From NCBI RefSeq assembly GCF_000383855.1, contig NZ_KB912877.1, positions 4,085,005-4,149,004 on the forward strand: a DNA stretch of 64,000 nucleotides. Reading direction: 5' to 3'. This document shows, in pieces, positions 46,837 to 56,108 of the stretch. Each line of letters starts with the position of its first letter. Position 1 is the first letter of the stretch. The DNA is from Methylobacter marinus A45. Lineage in GTDB: Bacteria; Pseudomonadota; Gammaproteobacteria; Methylococcales; Methylomonadaceae. Both the position numbers and the translations under genes were made by a program. Below the pieces are notes generated by a model that did not search any database, was not told the DNA's origin, and saw only the letters and a program-made list of their open reading frames with translations.

Positions 46837-47613
46837 ATGAATATAATCAACCAGCCCTATGTCGGTCAGCTTGCCGTTCTTTATGAAGGCCATGGCGATC
46901 CGCTGCCGTTTCAGCAACTGGCCGCGCGGCTGGGCGTGCCGCTTTATCAGGGGCTTCCGAAAGAGATTCCCGAAGCCTTCCTGCTGGCCTGGCGCGACGG
47001 CATACTGAAACTGCTCGACAGGGAATTGTTCAAAAAAGGCGGCATGTTCGTCGAGATTGAACCGCGCAACGGCGAACAGCGCTCGTGGCCGGCGCCGAAA
47101 CAGGACGCCCTGGCGCACGCGCTCGGGCGCAAGACCCGAACCGTTGTCGATGCCACGACCGGGTGGGCTCAGGACAGCCTGCATATTTTCCGCATGGGCT
47201 ATGAGCTGTTGTGCATCGAGCGCTCGCCGGTCATGGCTGAGTTGCTGGATGACGGTTTCAGGCGATTGGTCGGACTGGACTGGATGCAGCGCCTGAACCT
47301 GGAGCCGCCGCGCTTGTTGACCGGCAACGCCATTGAAATCCTGACGGCTCTGGAAACGCCGCCCGACTGTATTTATCTGGACCCGATGTTTCCGCCCAAG
47401 CGCAAAAAATCGGCGCTGGCGAAAAAATCGATGGTGGTGCTGCGCGATCTGCTGGGCGACGATCAGGACAAGGAACAGCTTTTTGAGGCGGCCATGAAGG
47501 TGGCTGGAAAACGCGTCGTGGTGAAAAGCCCGGATTATGCCGAGCCTTTGGGCGGCAAGCCGAGCGAGAGCTTTCAGGGTAAGTTGCTCCGGTTTGATGT
47601 GTATTTAAAATAG
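46837..47613 (+). CDS. rsmJ: 16S rRNA (guanine1516-N2)-methyltransferase RsmJ
   Basis: The 258-aa protein has VDATTGWAQDSLHIFRMGY (SAM motif I), LLCIERSPVMAELLDDG, and the catalytic YLDPMFPPKRKKSALAKKSM, all typical of RsmJ (YhiQ). It methylates G1516 in helix 45 of 16S rRNA. The ATG at 46837 follows AAGG and gives the family length (E. coli about 250); an upstream ATG at 46777 would add 20 unrelated residues. It ends before a terminator hairpin. Confidence 0.92.
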   Translation: MNIINQPYVGQLAVLYEGHGDPLPFQQLAARLGVPLYQGLPKEIPEAFLLAWRDGILKLLDRELFKKGGMFVEIEPRNGEQRSWPAPKQDALAHALGRKTRTVVDATTGWAQDSLHIFRMGYELLCIERSPVMAELLDDGFRRLVGLDWMQRLNLEPPRLLTGNAIEILTALETPPDCIYLDPMFPPKRKKSALAKKSMVVLRDLLGDDQDKEQLFEAAMKVAGKRVVVKSPDYAEPLGGKPSESFQGKLLRFDVYLK

Positions 47614-47634
47614 GACAGGAGTAGCCAGCCGTAG

Positions 47635-47656
47635 GGTACGCAATGCGTACCTTTTT
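47635..47656 (+). terminator. Rho-independent terminator after rsmJ
   Basis: GGTACGC (47635-47641), a 3-nt loop, GCGTACC (47645-47651) and TTTTT (47652-47656). The same palindrome with flanking GTAGGG recurs twice near 51200-51275, so it is a repeat used as terminator. Confidence 0.85.
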
Positions 47657-47705
47657 ATGGTTAATCAATCCGCTTAATGCCCTTCATAAACAGTTAAGGT
47701 GAGAA

Positions 47706-48026
47706 ATGTCCGACTGGATAAACGTAATCGATCAAAACGCACTGGCTGACGGCGAGCATGTCGTCATCGATGTCGACGGAACGGATGTGGCCATATTCAA
47801 AATCGAGGGCCGGTTCTATGCCATCGAGGATGTTTGTACGCACGACGGTGCCGAAATCGCCAGCGGCGAGCTGGACGGCTGCGAGATCATCTGTCCGCGC
47901 CATGGCGCGCGCTTTTGCGTAAAGACCGGCGAGGTAAAGGCGCCGCCCGCTTATGAAGATATCGACACTTTTCCGGTGCGCATCGAGAACGGCAGAGTGC
48001 AGGTCAGGGATAACCGCTGGGATTGA
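47706..48026 (+). CDS. Rieske [2Fe-2S] ferredoxin
   Basis: The 106-aa Rieske protein has both ligand boxes: CTHDGAEIASGEL (Cys-x-His) and CPRHGARFCVKTG (Cys-x2-His), 17 residues apart as in NirD/biphenyl-dioxygenase ferredoxins. It is probably a soluble electron carrier. Such small Rieske proteins often lie next to suf genes, as here, though a terminator separates it from them. Its partner is unknown. Confidence 0.9.
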   Translation: MSDWINVIDQNALADGEHVVIDVDGTDVAIFKIEGRFYAIEDVCTHDGAEIASGELDGCEIICPRHGARFCVKTGEVKAPPAYEDIDTFPVRIENGRVQVRDNRWD

Positions 48027-48196
48027 TGCTGCCGATCACAATGAATTCATTCACCTGAAGCTGCATAACGTCAGCCGCTAAGTTCTGCATGAACGGAACG
48101 GCGTTATAGTTTATAATTCCGCCTTTTATTTGAATTTTCACTGGCCGGAGCTTGTCGATAGCTTCCGGTTTCGAACGCCTTGGTTAAAAACATTCC

Positions 48197-49295
48197 ATGC
48201 AAGAAATAAATCCGATTAAGCATAAAATAGCCGACCTGAAAAGCCGTGGTGAAGCCCTTAGGGGGTATCTTTGACTTCGAAACCAAAAGCGAGCGCCTGG
48301 TCGAAGTCTTAAGGGAACTGGAAAACCCGAAAATCTGGGATAACCCGGACTTGGCGCAAGCCATGGGCAAGGAACGCGGCCAGCTGGAAGCGGTCGTCAA
48401 TACGATCAACGAATTGGATCACGGCCTGGCCGACGCGGAAGAACTGCTGGCCATGGCCGTCGAAGAAAATGATGAGGAAACCGTCGATACGGTCGCGGAC
48501 GATCTGGAACAGCTGGAAAAAAAAGTCGCCGCCCTTGAGTTCCGGCGCATGTTCTCCGGCGAAATGGACGCCAACAATGCGTTTCTGGATATTCAGGCCG
48601 GCTCCGGCGGCACCGAGGCGCAGGATTGGGCTTCGATGATCGAACGCATGTTCTTGCGCTGGGGCGAGCGCAAGGGCTTCAAGACCGAGCTGATCGAAGA
48701 GTCGGCAGGCGATGTCGCCGGCATCAAGAGCGCCACGATCAAATTCGAAGGCGACTATGCGTTCGGCTGGCTACGCACTGAAACGGGCGTGCACCGGCTG
48801 GTCCGGAAATCGCCGTTCGATTCGGGCAATCGCCGCCATACCTCGTTCGCGTCGGTATTCGTTTCGCCCGAGATCGATGACGATATCGACATCGACATCA
48901 ATCCGGCGGACCTGCGCGTCGATGTTTACCGGGCCAGCGGCGCCGGCGGCCAGCACGTCAACCGCACCGAGTCGGCCGTGCGTATCACGCACAACCCCAC
49001 CGGCATCGTCGTGCAGTGCCAGAGCGACCGCTCGCAGCATAAAAACCGTGATACGGCCATGAAACAGTTGAAAGCCAAACTGTATGAACTGGAAATGCGC
49101 AAGCGCAGCGAAACCCAGCAGGCGCTGGAAGATACCAAATCGGATATCGGCTGGGGCAGCCAGATTCGCTCTTACGTGCTCGACCAGTCGCGTATCAAGG
49201 ACCTGCGCACCGGCGTCGAGACCGGCAATCCGCAAGCGGTCCTGGACGGCGATCTGGATCAGTTTATCGAAGCCAGCCTGAAAAGCGGACTGTAA
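48197..49295 (+). CDS. prfB: Peptide chain release factor 2, with programmed +1 frameshift
   Basis: RF2 of 365 aa is made only by a frameshift: the first 25 codons run from ATG 48197 to CTT 48269-48271, the next codon is UGA (48272-48274), and +1 slippage continues in the second frame from 48273. The second part has the GGQ motif ([13 protein letters not shown]) and the RF2 SPF recognition tripeptide (VRKSPFDSG). The length equals that of E. coli RF2. RF2 decodes UGA and UAA, so its level sets its own frameshift. Annotating only the downstream frame from 48246 would lose the true N-terminus. Confidence 0.96.
48260..48275 (+). promoter_or_regulatory. prfB recoding site
   Basis: AGGGGGTATCTTTGAC, the same as the E. 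coli site. The internal Shine-Dalgarno-like AGGGGG lies 3 nt before the CUU slip codon and UGA stop. C follows the UGA, the weakest termination context. Confidence 0.95.
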
Positions 49296-49382
49296 GTCAT
49301 CAAAAATTTATAGCAAACAGAAAATACACCGGCTGGGCGCGAAGTCTGCGCTCATCCTATAACGATAAGAGTCAAAATAAAC

Positions 49383-50879
49383 ATGTCAGAAATTGAACGG
49401 GACGAACAGGAACAAATCAGACAACGCCGCAGCAAACTGAATGAACTGCGTGAAAACGGCGTCGCATTCCCCACCGACTTCCGCCGCAACGTGGTTGCCG
49501 GCGAAGTGCTGGCGGAATACGGTGAAAAATCAAAGGAAGAACTCGAAGCGGAACCTGTTCGCATCAAGATCGCCGGCCGCATAATGACGCGCCGTATCAT
49601 GGGCAAGGCCAGCTTCTGCCATATTCAGGACATGTCCGGCAGGATACAGCTGTACGTGACCCGCGATGCGCTGCCGGAAGGGTTTTACAACGAGCAGTTC
49701 AAAAAGTGGGACATCGGCGACATCGTCGGCGCGGAAGGCGTGCTATTCAAAACCCAGACCAATGAGCTCAGCGTCAAGGTCGATGATATCCGTCTGCTGA
49801 CCAAGGCTCTGCGCCCGCTGCCGGAAAAATTCCATGGCCTTACGGATCAGGAAGTCAAATACCGTCAGCGCTATCTGGACCTGATCATGAGCGAAGAATC
49901 GCGCCAGACCTTCCTGATGCGTTCCAAAATCGTCGCCTACATTCGCCAGTTTCTGATCGAGCGACAGTTCCTGGAAGTGGAAACGCCGATGATGCAGGCC
50001 ATCCCGGGCGGCGCCACGGCGCGGCCTTTCATGACTCATCACAATGCGCTGGACATGGGCCTGTATCTGCGTATCGCACCGGAACTTTATCTGAAGCGTC
50101 TGGTTGTCGGCGGCTTCGAGCGCGTGTTTGAAATCAACCGCAACTTCCGTAATGAAGGCCTGTCGACGCGGCACAATCCCGAGTTCACCATGCTGGAGTT
50201 CTATCAGGCCTATGCCGAATACCACGATCTGATGGATTTGACCGAGGAGATGCTGCGCGGTCTGGCCGAAAACGTGCTAGGCAAGACGGTCATCACCTAT
50301 CAAGGCGAGCAGTACGATTTCGGCAAGCCGTTCGACCGCATGACCGTGTTCGACTCGATTCTGCATTTCAATCCCGACTTGACGCCGGCCGATATCGATA
50401 ACCGCGAGGCGGCCGTTAAGGTCGCGGAAAAGTTGAAAATCCCGGTCAAGGACGGTTACGGGTTGGGCAAGATACAGATCGAGATCTTCGAGAAAACCGT
50501 CGAGCATCGCCTGATGAATCCGACGTTCATCACCGCTTACCCGGTCGAGGTGTCGCCCTTGGCGCGCCGCAATGACCACGACCCGCATGTTACGGACCGC
50601 TTCGAGTTCTTCGTCGGCGGCCGCGAGATCGCCAACGGCTTTACCGAGCTCAATGACGCAGAGGATCAGGCGGCGCGCTTCCAGAAACAGGTCGAGGAAA
50701 AAGAGGCCGGTGACGACGAGGCCATGCATTTCGACGCCGATTATATCATCGCGCTGGAACACGGCATGCCGCCGACCGCGGGCGAGGGCATCGGAATCGA
50801 CCGTCTGGTCATGCTGTTCACGGACGCGCCGTCCATCCGCGATGTCCTGCTGTTCCCGCACATGAGACCGAAAGCCTGA
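49383..50879 (+). CDS. lysS: Lysyl-tRNA synthetase (class II)
   Basis: The 498-aa enzyme has an N-terminal anticodon-binding OB domain (about 60-150), and class II motifs: motif 2 [20 protein letters not shown], motif 3 [13 protein letters not shown]. The order prfB-lysS is a classic gammaproteobacterial pair. Its TGA overlaps the next ATG by one base. Confidence 0.97.
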   Translation: MSEIERDEQEQIRQRRSKLNELRENGVAFPTDFRRNVVAGEVLAEYGEKSKEELEAEPVRIKIAGRIMTRRIMGKASFCHIQDMSGRIQLYVTRDALPEGFYNEQFKKWDIGDIVGAEGVLFKTQTNELSVKVDDIRLLTKALRPLPEKFHGLTDQEVKYRQRYLDLIMSEESRQTFLMRSKIVAYIRQFLIERQFLEVETPMMQAIPGGATARPFMTHHNALDMGLYLRIAPELYLKRLVVGGFERVFEINRNFRNEGLSTRHNPEFTMLEFYQAYAEYHDLMDLTEEMLRGLAENVLGKTVITYQGEQYDFGKPFDRMTVFDSILHFNPDLTPADIDNREAAVKVAEKLKIPVKDGYGLGKIQIEIFEKTVEHRLMNPTFITAYPVEVSPLARRNDHDPHVTDRFEFFVGGREIANGFTELNDAEDQAARFQKQVEEKEAGDDEAMHFDADYIIALEHGMPPTAGEGIGIDRLVMLFTDAPSIRDVLLFPHMRPKA

Positions 50880-51196
50880 TGACACCATCAGGGCTCTACA
50901 GCCTGCTGATATTGGCCGCCGTCTTCGCGGCCAATCTGCCGTGGGTTAGCGACCGGTTCCTGCTGGTCTTCAAACGGGACAAGAGCGCCTGGTTGCGCTG
51001 GCTGGAATGGCTGGTGATGTATGCGCTGACAGGCGCCCTGTCCGTCGCGCTGGAGTATAAGCTGACCGGAACCCGGCATGATCAGGGCTGGGAGTTTTAC
51101 GTCACGACGCTGTGCCTGTTTTTAGTCTTTGCTTTGCCGGGCTTCATTTATCATTACGATCTCAGGCGACTTTTGTCGAGAAAGATGCAGGATTAG
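50879..51196 (+). CDS. DUF2818 membrane protein
   Basis: The 105-aa protein has three membrane helices (LLILAAVFAANLPWV, LVMYALTGALSVALEY and FYVTTLCLFLVFALPGFIYH) and matches the layout of DUF2818, with AANLPWVSDRFLL near the start. The family is of unknown function. It is translationally coupled to lysS (1-nt overlap) and followed by a terminator. Confidence 0.78.
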   Translation: MTPSGLYSLLILAAVFAANLPWVSDRFLLVFKRDKSAWLRWLEWLVMYALTGALSVALEYKLTGTRHDQGWEFYVTTLCLFLVFALPGFIYHYDLRRLLSRKMQD

Positions 51197-51202
51197 CCCG
51201 TA

Positions 51203-51225
51203 GGGCATGCATTGCATACCTTTTT
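51203..51225 (+). terminator. Terminator after the lysS operon
   Basis: A GG(G)CATGCATTGCATACC hairpin and TTTTT at 51221-51225. It is a diverged copy of the palindrome at 47635. Confidence 0.7.
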
Positions 51226-51253
51226 CAAAATTTGCCGACTCATCGCAGCTTTG

Positions 51254-51275
51254 AAAAGGTACGCACTGCGTATCC
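51254..51275 (-). terminator. Terminator after gor (minus strand)
   Basis: On the minus strand GGATACGCAGTGCGTACC followed by TTTT. It faces the copy at 51203 across about 30 bp, so the two form a larger inverted repeat between convergent operons. Confidence 0.75.
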
Positions 51276-51302
51276 TACAGTCTAAAAGCCGGGCCGCGTA
51301 CA

Positions 51303-52655
51303 TTACAGCTCCGCTTTCCGCATCGTGACAAACTCTTCCGCGGCGGTGGGGTGAATGCCGATAGTCGAGTCAAAAACTGCTTTTGTCGCTCCGGCCCGAA
51401 TCGCCACGGCCATGCCCTGGATGATTTCTCCGGCATCGGTCCCGACCATATGGACGCCAAGTACCCTGTCGGTACTGCGCCTGACGATCATTTTCATCAG
51501 TGTTTTCTCATCAAGACCGGACAGCGTGTGTTTCATCGGCGTGAATACGGATTGGTAAATATCGATATCCGGATAACGGTTTTTCGCCTCGGCTTCAGTT
51601 AATCCCACCATGCCGACAGGCGGCTGACTGAAGACGGCGGTTGGAATGTTGTCATAATCCACCGGCGCGGGTTTGTCGGTATACAGTCCGTATACCAGGG
51701 CCATCGCTTCAGCCGTGGCTACCGGAGTCAGGTTAAAGCGATGAGTCACGTCGCCCAACGCATAAATCGAAGGGATATTGGTCTGGTAATGCTCATCGAC
51801 TTTTATCGCGCCCGCGTCATCCTGTTCCACGCCAACGGCTTCCAGTCCAAAACCGGAAATATTCGGTGTCCTCCCGGTTGCATACAAAATCAGGCCGGAT
51901 TCGAGCCGATGTCCCTGATCAGTATGTGCGGCAAAGCCATTTCCGGTTTTCTCGATTGCGTCAATCTGGGTATTGAAACGGATGGCGATACCTTTTTTGC
52001 ACATTTCCCGCGCAGCGAATGTTCTGACATCCTCATCGAATCCCTTCAATAATTTATCACCGCGGTGACAAATAGTCGTTTCAACGCCCAAACCGTGCAT
52101 GATGCCGGCAAATTCAGCGGCGATATAGCCGCCGCCGACAATCAGAATCCGCTTCGGAAGTCGATCGAGTGCGAACATTTCGTCCGAAGTCACGGCATGC
52201 TCCTTGCCGGGAATGTCGGGTATGAACGGACAGCCGCCGGTGGCGATCAGGATGCGCTCGCAACGGAACTGCCGCTCGCCCGCGCGCACGGTATGGGCAT
52301 CGAGCAAATGCGCCCGATCTTCCAGCAACATGACGCCGGAATCATTGAGCAAATCTTGGTAAATGCCTCGTAACCGTTCTATCTCATGGTTTTTTTGCGC
52401 CAACAGGCGAGGCCAATCGAATTGCGGCTGGTTGATAAACCAGCCGAATCCTTTTGCAGCCAGAAAGTCTTCCCGAAAATGCGATGCGTAAACAAACAGC
52501 TTTTTGGGTACACAACCGAGGTTAACGCAGGTTCCTCCGAGATGACGGTTTTCGGCAAGGGCCACACGTACGCCGAGACCGGCGGCCGTGCGTGCGGCGC
52601 GAACGCCCCCCGAGCCCCCTCCAATTACGAACAGATCAATATCATAATGATTCAT
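51303..52655 (-). CDS. gor: Glutathione-disulfide reductase
   Basis: The 450-aa flavoenzyme has the FAD fold (FVIGGGSGGVRAARTAAGLG), the redox disulfide GGTCVNLGCVPKK, the NADPH fold (ILIVGGGYIAAEFAGI), and the C-terminal catalytic HPTAAEEFV. The NADPH arginines appear in CHRGDKLLKGFD. It regenerates glutathione. It is 44 bp from the peroxiredoxin gene on the same strand, so the two may be one oxidative-stress operon. Confidence 0.93.
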   Translation of the reverse strand: MNHYDIDLFVIGGGSGGVRAARTAAGLGVRVALAENRHLGGTCVNLGCVPKKLFVYASHFREDFLAAKGFGWFINQPQFDWPRLLAQKNHEIERLRGIYQDLLNDSGVMLLEDRAHLLDAHTVRAGERQFRCERILIATGGCPFIPDIPGKEHAVTSDEMFALDRLPKRILIVGGGYIAAEFAGIMHGLGVETTICHRGDKLLKGFDEDVRTFAAREMCKKGIAIRFNTQIDAIEKTGNGFAAHTDQGHRLESGLILYATGRTPNISGFGLEAVGVEQDDAGAIKVDEHYQTNIPSIYALGDVTHRFNLTPVATAEAMALVYGLYTDKPAPVDYDNIPTAVFSQPPVGMVGLTEAEAKNRYPDIDIYQSVFTPMKHTLSGLDEKTLMKMIVRRSTDRVLGVHMVGTDAGEIIQGMAVAIRAGATKAVFDSTIGIHPTAAEEFVTMRKAEL

Positions 52656-52699
52656 TTGCCTTCTCTTGAGTCTGAAGAAGCGATAGACCCGACGTTGAT

Positions 52700-53242
52700 T
52701 CAGGCCCGGGGCCGCTGTTGCCGTTGTTTCAAATAGTCAAGCATGGTATCGGCGCCGCTGATGCCGAACGGGTCATCCGGACAGTTATCGGTTTGACCCG
52801 GTTCGCTGAACAGTTTGACGATTTTTTTGTCATCGACCAGCATCGAATAACGCCAGGAGCGGCAGCCGAAGCCCAGGTTTTCTTTTTTGACCAGCATGCC
52901 CATGCTCCGGGTAAAATCCGCATTACCGTCAGGCAGCATTTTTACATGCCTGATGCCCAGATGCCGGCTCCACTGATACATGGTGAAGGCGTCATTGACG
53001 CTTAAACAGTACACTTCATTCACGCCCTGATCGATCAGTTCCTGGTATTTGGCGTCGTAGCCGGGAAGATGCGTGCTGGAGCAGGTCGGTGTAAACGCGC
53101 CCGGCAATGCGAACAGTACGATTTTTTTACCCGCGAAAATGTCATCCGTGCTGACGTCCTGCCAGCGGAAGGGGTTGTCGCCGCCGATACTTTCATCGCG
53201 GACGCGGGTTTTGAAAATTACATTGGGTACGGTTAAAGCCAT
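52700..53242 (-). CDS. Prx5-type peroxiredoxin
   Basis: The 180-aa peroxiredoxin has the peroxidatic motif PGAFTPTCSSTHLPGY (Cys near 54), typical of the Prx5 group, and a second Cys in GFGCRSWRY. It has no glutaredoxin domain, unlike the hybrid Prx5-Grx of some bacteria. The neighbouring glutathione reductase suggests that glutathione/glutaredoxin recycles it. Confidence 0.9.
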   Translation of the reverse strand: MALTVPNVIFKTRVRDESIGGDNPFRWQDVSTDDIFAGKKIVLFALPGAFTPTCSSTHLPGYDAKYQELIDQGVNEVYCLSVNDAFTMYQWSRHLGIRHVKMLPDGNADFTRSMGMLVKKENLGFGCRSWRYSMLVDDKKIVKLFSEPGQTDNCPDDPFGISGADTMLDYLKQRQQRPRA

Positions 53243-53418
53243 GACTTGCCTCCGATTTTCGAATCGAATTTATTCACTCGTCATTCATAAGCGATGGGTC
53301 TATCGGTAAACACAGATGTGCTTTTATTAGTGACTATAAATACACTAGCGGCCAGTCAAGTCTGTACGATACCGAGCAGACCAGCGTGGGAAAATCCGCT
53401 ATAGGTGTTAATTTTAAT

Positions 53419-53531
53419 GCTTAGGATTTGGCCGTAAATAAGTTCCCTGTTTAAACATGGGATGCGCCGACGACAGGCGGCGCATCATTCACGATAATTT
53501 CAGGAAGTCGTTTTTAGCCAAATCCTTAGCG
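53419..53531. repeat. Repeat family A (MITE-like), copy 3
   Basis: The shortest copy shows the clearest ends: GCTTAGGATTTGGC on the left and GCCAAATCCTTAGC on the right, each continuing into an imperfect inverted repeat of about 31 bp (TTCCCTG / CAGGAA). The right half of the inner stem found in copies 1 and 2 is missing. It sits upstream of the secreted-protein gene at 53583. Confidence 0.82.
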
Positions 53532-53582
53532 TTAAAAACGCCTTTGCGTCCTGCATCTTCCGGTGATTAAGGAGATTTATTC

Positions 53583-53996
53583 ATGAAACGATTACTTTAT
53601 ATCCTGGGGCTTTCCTGTTATCTGATCAGTGTGCAGGCGTTTGCACAAGAGTTCATGCCCGAACCCCAGACGCAAAACGATGTGACTTTCGTCAGCGGCG
53701 GCGTTGGCGAAACCGAGCGTAATGCCATGGAGGCCATGAAAAGCGATTACAATCTGGACCTGTTGTTCGCCGTTAAAGGAACAGGCAAATTTGTCGCCGA
53801 TGTCAATGTGCGCATTGCCGATGCACAAGGCAACACGCTTGTAGAAACCGTTGCCGACGGACCGTTTCTATTCGCCAGACTCAAGCCCGGTCGTTATGCA
53901 GTGCTGGCCGAAAAAGACGGCCATGTCGTGCGCCAGAATGCCAGGATAAGCGGCGGAAAGAGAGCCTCATTGGCGTTCTACTGGTCCGAGGAGTAG
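53583..53996 (+). CDS. Secreted protein with carboxypeptidase-regulatory-like domain
   Basis: The 137-aa protein has a signal peptide (MKRLLYILGLSCYLISVQAFA) and a beta-sandwich-like mature part with NVRIADAQGNTLVETVADG, FLFARLKPGRYAVLAEKDGH, and RVKISGG-type ends. That pattern is a CarboxypepD_reg/SpaA-like fold. A GGAG ribosome site is present. The role is unknown. A hairpin at 54003-54028 follows. Confidence 0.7.
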   Translation: MKRLLYILGLSCYLISVQAFAQEFMPEPQTQNDVTFVSGGVGETERNAMEAMKSDYNLDLLFAVKGTGKFVADVNVRIADAQGNTLVETVADGPFLFARLKPGRYAVLAEKDGHVVRQNARISGGKRASLAFYWSEE

Positions 53997-54002
53997 GGGA
54001 TG

Positions 54003-54028
54003 AGTCTCAGGGCGACCGGCCTGAGACT
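54003..54028. repeat. Hairpin after the secreted-protein gene
   Basis: AGTCTCAGG pairs with CCTGAGACT across an 8-nt loop. No T-run follows on the + strand. Confidence 0.55.
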
Positions 54029-54099
54029 ATAGGATATATCGGCCCCATGCTCTATTCAGCTGAGCCTGAGAGCCGCCATGAATACGCGATTTTTGCGTT

Positions 54100-54864
54100 T
54101 TAAAAGTGGTCCTTCAGGCTCCGGATTTTTGCAAACACCTGTACCGGCGCTGCCCCATGCATGTTGATGGTCTTTTGCAATGCCGGGCTGTTTTCCCTGA
54201 AAAACGGATTGGTCGCCAGCTCCTGCTCTATTGTCGACGGCACGGTCGGCAGATGTTGGGCACGCAATCGATTCACTTCGTCCATGCGTTGCGCTAACTG
54301 CCGGTTATCAGGTTCGACGCTTAACGCGAAGCGGGCATTGGCTTGCGTGTACTCATGCGCGCAATAGATGCGTGTAGCCGCGGGCAAGGCTTTCAATTTC
54401 TGCAATGAATGCCACATTTGCTCGGCCGTGCCTTCAAACAGGCGCCCGCATCCCATCACGAATAAGGTATCGCCGCAAAACAGCGCGCTATTATCAGCGA
54501 AGTAATAGACGATATGCCCCCGGGTATGGCCGGGCGTAAAAAGCACCTCGGCGGCGTGGCGGCCGAGCGAAATCCGGTCGCCTTCATTGACACCGATGTC
54601 CATGCCGGGAATACGATTCTGATCTGAAAGCCCGGCAATAATCGTACAGCCGGTTTTTTTCTTCAATTCCAGGTTGGCCCCGACATGATCGCCATGATGA
54701 TGGGTATTGAGAATGTATTTCAGGCGCCAGCCTTTTTCCTCCAGAACATCCAGAACCGGCCGGGCAAGGGCCGGGTCCACGGCCGCCGTGTCACCCGATT
54801 CGGGGTCGTGGACAAGGTAAATATAATTATCGTTTAGGGCGGGGAGTTGAATGATCTCCAGCAT
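54100..54864 (-). CDS. gloB: Hydroxyacylglutathione hydrolase (glyoxalase II)
   Basis: The 254-aa metallo-beta-lactamase-fold enzyme has THHHGDHVGANLELK (first metal motif), GHTRGHIVYYF, FCGDTLFVMGCGRLFEGTAE and CAHEYTQANARFAL. It splits S-lactoylglutathione made by glyoxalase I in methylglyoxal detoxification. Length is that of GloB. It is followed on the minus strand by about 70 bp without a clear terminator. Confidence 0.93.
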   Translation of the reverse strand: MLEIIQLPALNDNYIYLVHDPESGDTAAVDPALARPVLDVLEEKGWRLKYILNTHHHGDHVGANLELKKKTGCTIIAGLSDQNRIPGMDIGVNEGDRISLGRHAAEVLFTPGHTRGHIVYYFADNSALFCGDTLFVMGCGRLFEGTAEQMWHSLQKLKALPAATRIYCAHEYTQANARFALSVEPDNRQLAQRMDEVNRLRAQHLPTVPSTIEQELATNPFFRENSPALQKTINMHGAAPVQVFAKIRSLKDHF

Positions 54865-55222
54865 TGGCTTATGCTCCAGTCTGTTTTTTTCGAATAGATC
54901 AAAATAAGGCTGTAGTGGCGATTTTACAAGCGCCTTTTCATGCCGTTTCGCTATCGGAAATTTGTAGGTGCGAATTTATTCGCACTTTATGAGTACTCTA
55001 CAAATTTATTCGTATGAATATTCTCCGTGATCTTCGTGGTGAATAAGGTTTTCATTAATTCTTTCACAGTCTCTATTGTCGACTGCACGTTCCCCGGCAA
55101 CAGCCAATATTAAATTTCAGCGGCATAAAATTTGATTTGCAGGGTTTTAATTGGCAATAAACGATGATTGATAGATAAACTATGCGGTATTGGTTATTTA
55201 ATTGTTTGGAGGATATGAATCG
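54865..55222. other. Gap with repeat pieces
   Basis: It contains a perfect hairpin GTGCGAAT-TT-ATTCGCAC at 54968-54985, the core of repeat family B, and a CTTCGTGGTGAATAAGG segment (about 55027-55075) that also occurs near 61935. No gene was seen until the small frame at 55223. Confidence 0.5.
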
Positions 55223-55321
55223 ATGTGGGATAAGGTCATGAATGTAAATCAGGCATTCATTTGCGAACAGCCCGTGGTTAATGTATTTCCCGGGTGCAGG
55301 ATAGGAAATGGTTATGTCTGA
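55223..55321 (+). CDS. Possible 32-aa leader peptide before cytochrome b561
   Basis: A GGAGG at 55209-55213 lies 10 nt before an ATG at 55223 that opens a 32-codon frame (MWDKVMNVNQAFICEQPVVN...). Its TGA (55319-55321) overlaps the start region of the cytochrome gene (ATG 55314), which would couple the two. It has no recognised motif, and short frames arise by chance. Confidence 0.3.
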   Translation: MWDKVMNVNQAFICEQPVVNVFPGCRIGNGYV

Positions 55322-56057
55322 GTTGAAATATTATATGGTGTGGGACGCAGGCACCCGTTGGTTTCACTGGATTAATGTGCTTTGTGTCACGGCGTTGGCG
55401 GTTGTCGGGGTTGTGATTCTCAATGCCGGCGATCTGGGAGTCGACAAGGCCGGCAAAATAACCCTTAAGACGGTTCACGTCTGGATCGGCTACGTTTTCG
55501 TATTCAACCTGCTTTGGCGCTTCCTGTGGGCTTTTCTCGGCAACCGTTATGCCCGGTGGTCCGCGATCCTTCCGGGCGGTAGGGGCTATTTCCGGGCGTT
55601 GCGCCGCTATGCCGCGGCTTTCTTCTCCGCTCAGCCCGAACAATACGTGGGTCACAATCCGCTAGGCCGGATGTCGGTAGCGTTAATGCTGCTGCTCATG
55701 ACCGCGCAAGCGATCACCGGCCTAGTGCTGGCCGGCACTGATCTGTTTTATCCGCCCTTTGGCCAATGGGTCGCGCAATGGGTGGCGGCCCCCGGCACCG
55801 CTCCGGAAACACTGGCGCCCTATGCGCCGGAAATGTACGATGCGGCCGCCTATGAAGCCATGCGCGCTTACCGCAAACCTGTGGCAGTGGTGCATCTTTA
55901 CAGTTTTTATACGCTGATCGCGGTCATTGTTCTGCACGTGGCGGCGGTAATCATCACTGAGCTGAGGGAAGGGGGCGGCATTATTTCCGCGATGTTCTCC
56001 GGACGCAAGGTTATCAATGGTCATCCCATGGATGATGAGTCCGGCAGCCGGGATTGA
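55314..56057 (+). CDS. Cytochrome b561-type diheme membrane protein
   Basis: The 247-aa protein has four membrane helices with the histidines expected for two b hemes: RWFHWINVLCVTALA, LKTVHVWIGYVFVFNLLWRF, and VVHLYSFYTLIAVIVLHVAA. It resembles the PF01292 family (cytochrome b561 / Ni-Fe hydrogenase b subunit). ATG 55314 fits the AGGA at 55303-55306 (spacing 7); ATG 55308 would be too close. Its electron donor is unknown. Confidence 0.85.
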   Translation: MSELKYYMVWDAGTRWFHWINVLCVTALAVVGVVILNAGDLGVDKAGKITLKTVHVWIGYVFVFNLLWRFLWAFLGNRYARWSAILPGGRGYFRALRRYAAAFFSAQPEQYVGHNPLGRMSVALMLLLMTAQAITGLVLAGTDLFYPPFGQWVAQWVAAPGTAPETLAPYAPEMYDAAAYEAMRAYRKPVAVVHLYSFYTLIAVIVLHVAAVIITELREGGGIISAMFSGRKVINGHPMDDESGSRD

Positions 56058-56108
56058 AGTTCCGGCCTTTCGTGCGCCTCATGCCCTTGTGTTCCGGAGG
56101 GATGAGGC

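Noticed and set aside
48246-49295. prfB annotated from the downstream frame only
   Set aside because: The canonical frameshift sequence and the upstream 25-codon frame show that the true start is 48197.
54003-54028. Hairpin considered as terminator
   Set aside because: Stem is good, but the following bases (ATAGGAT) lack a T-run; left as a hairpin only.
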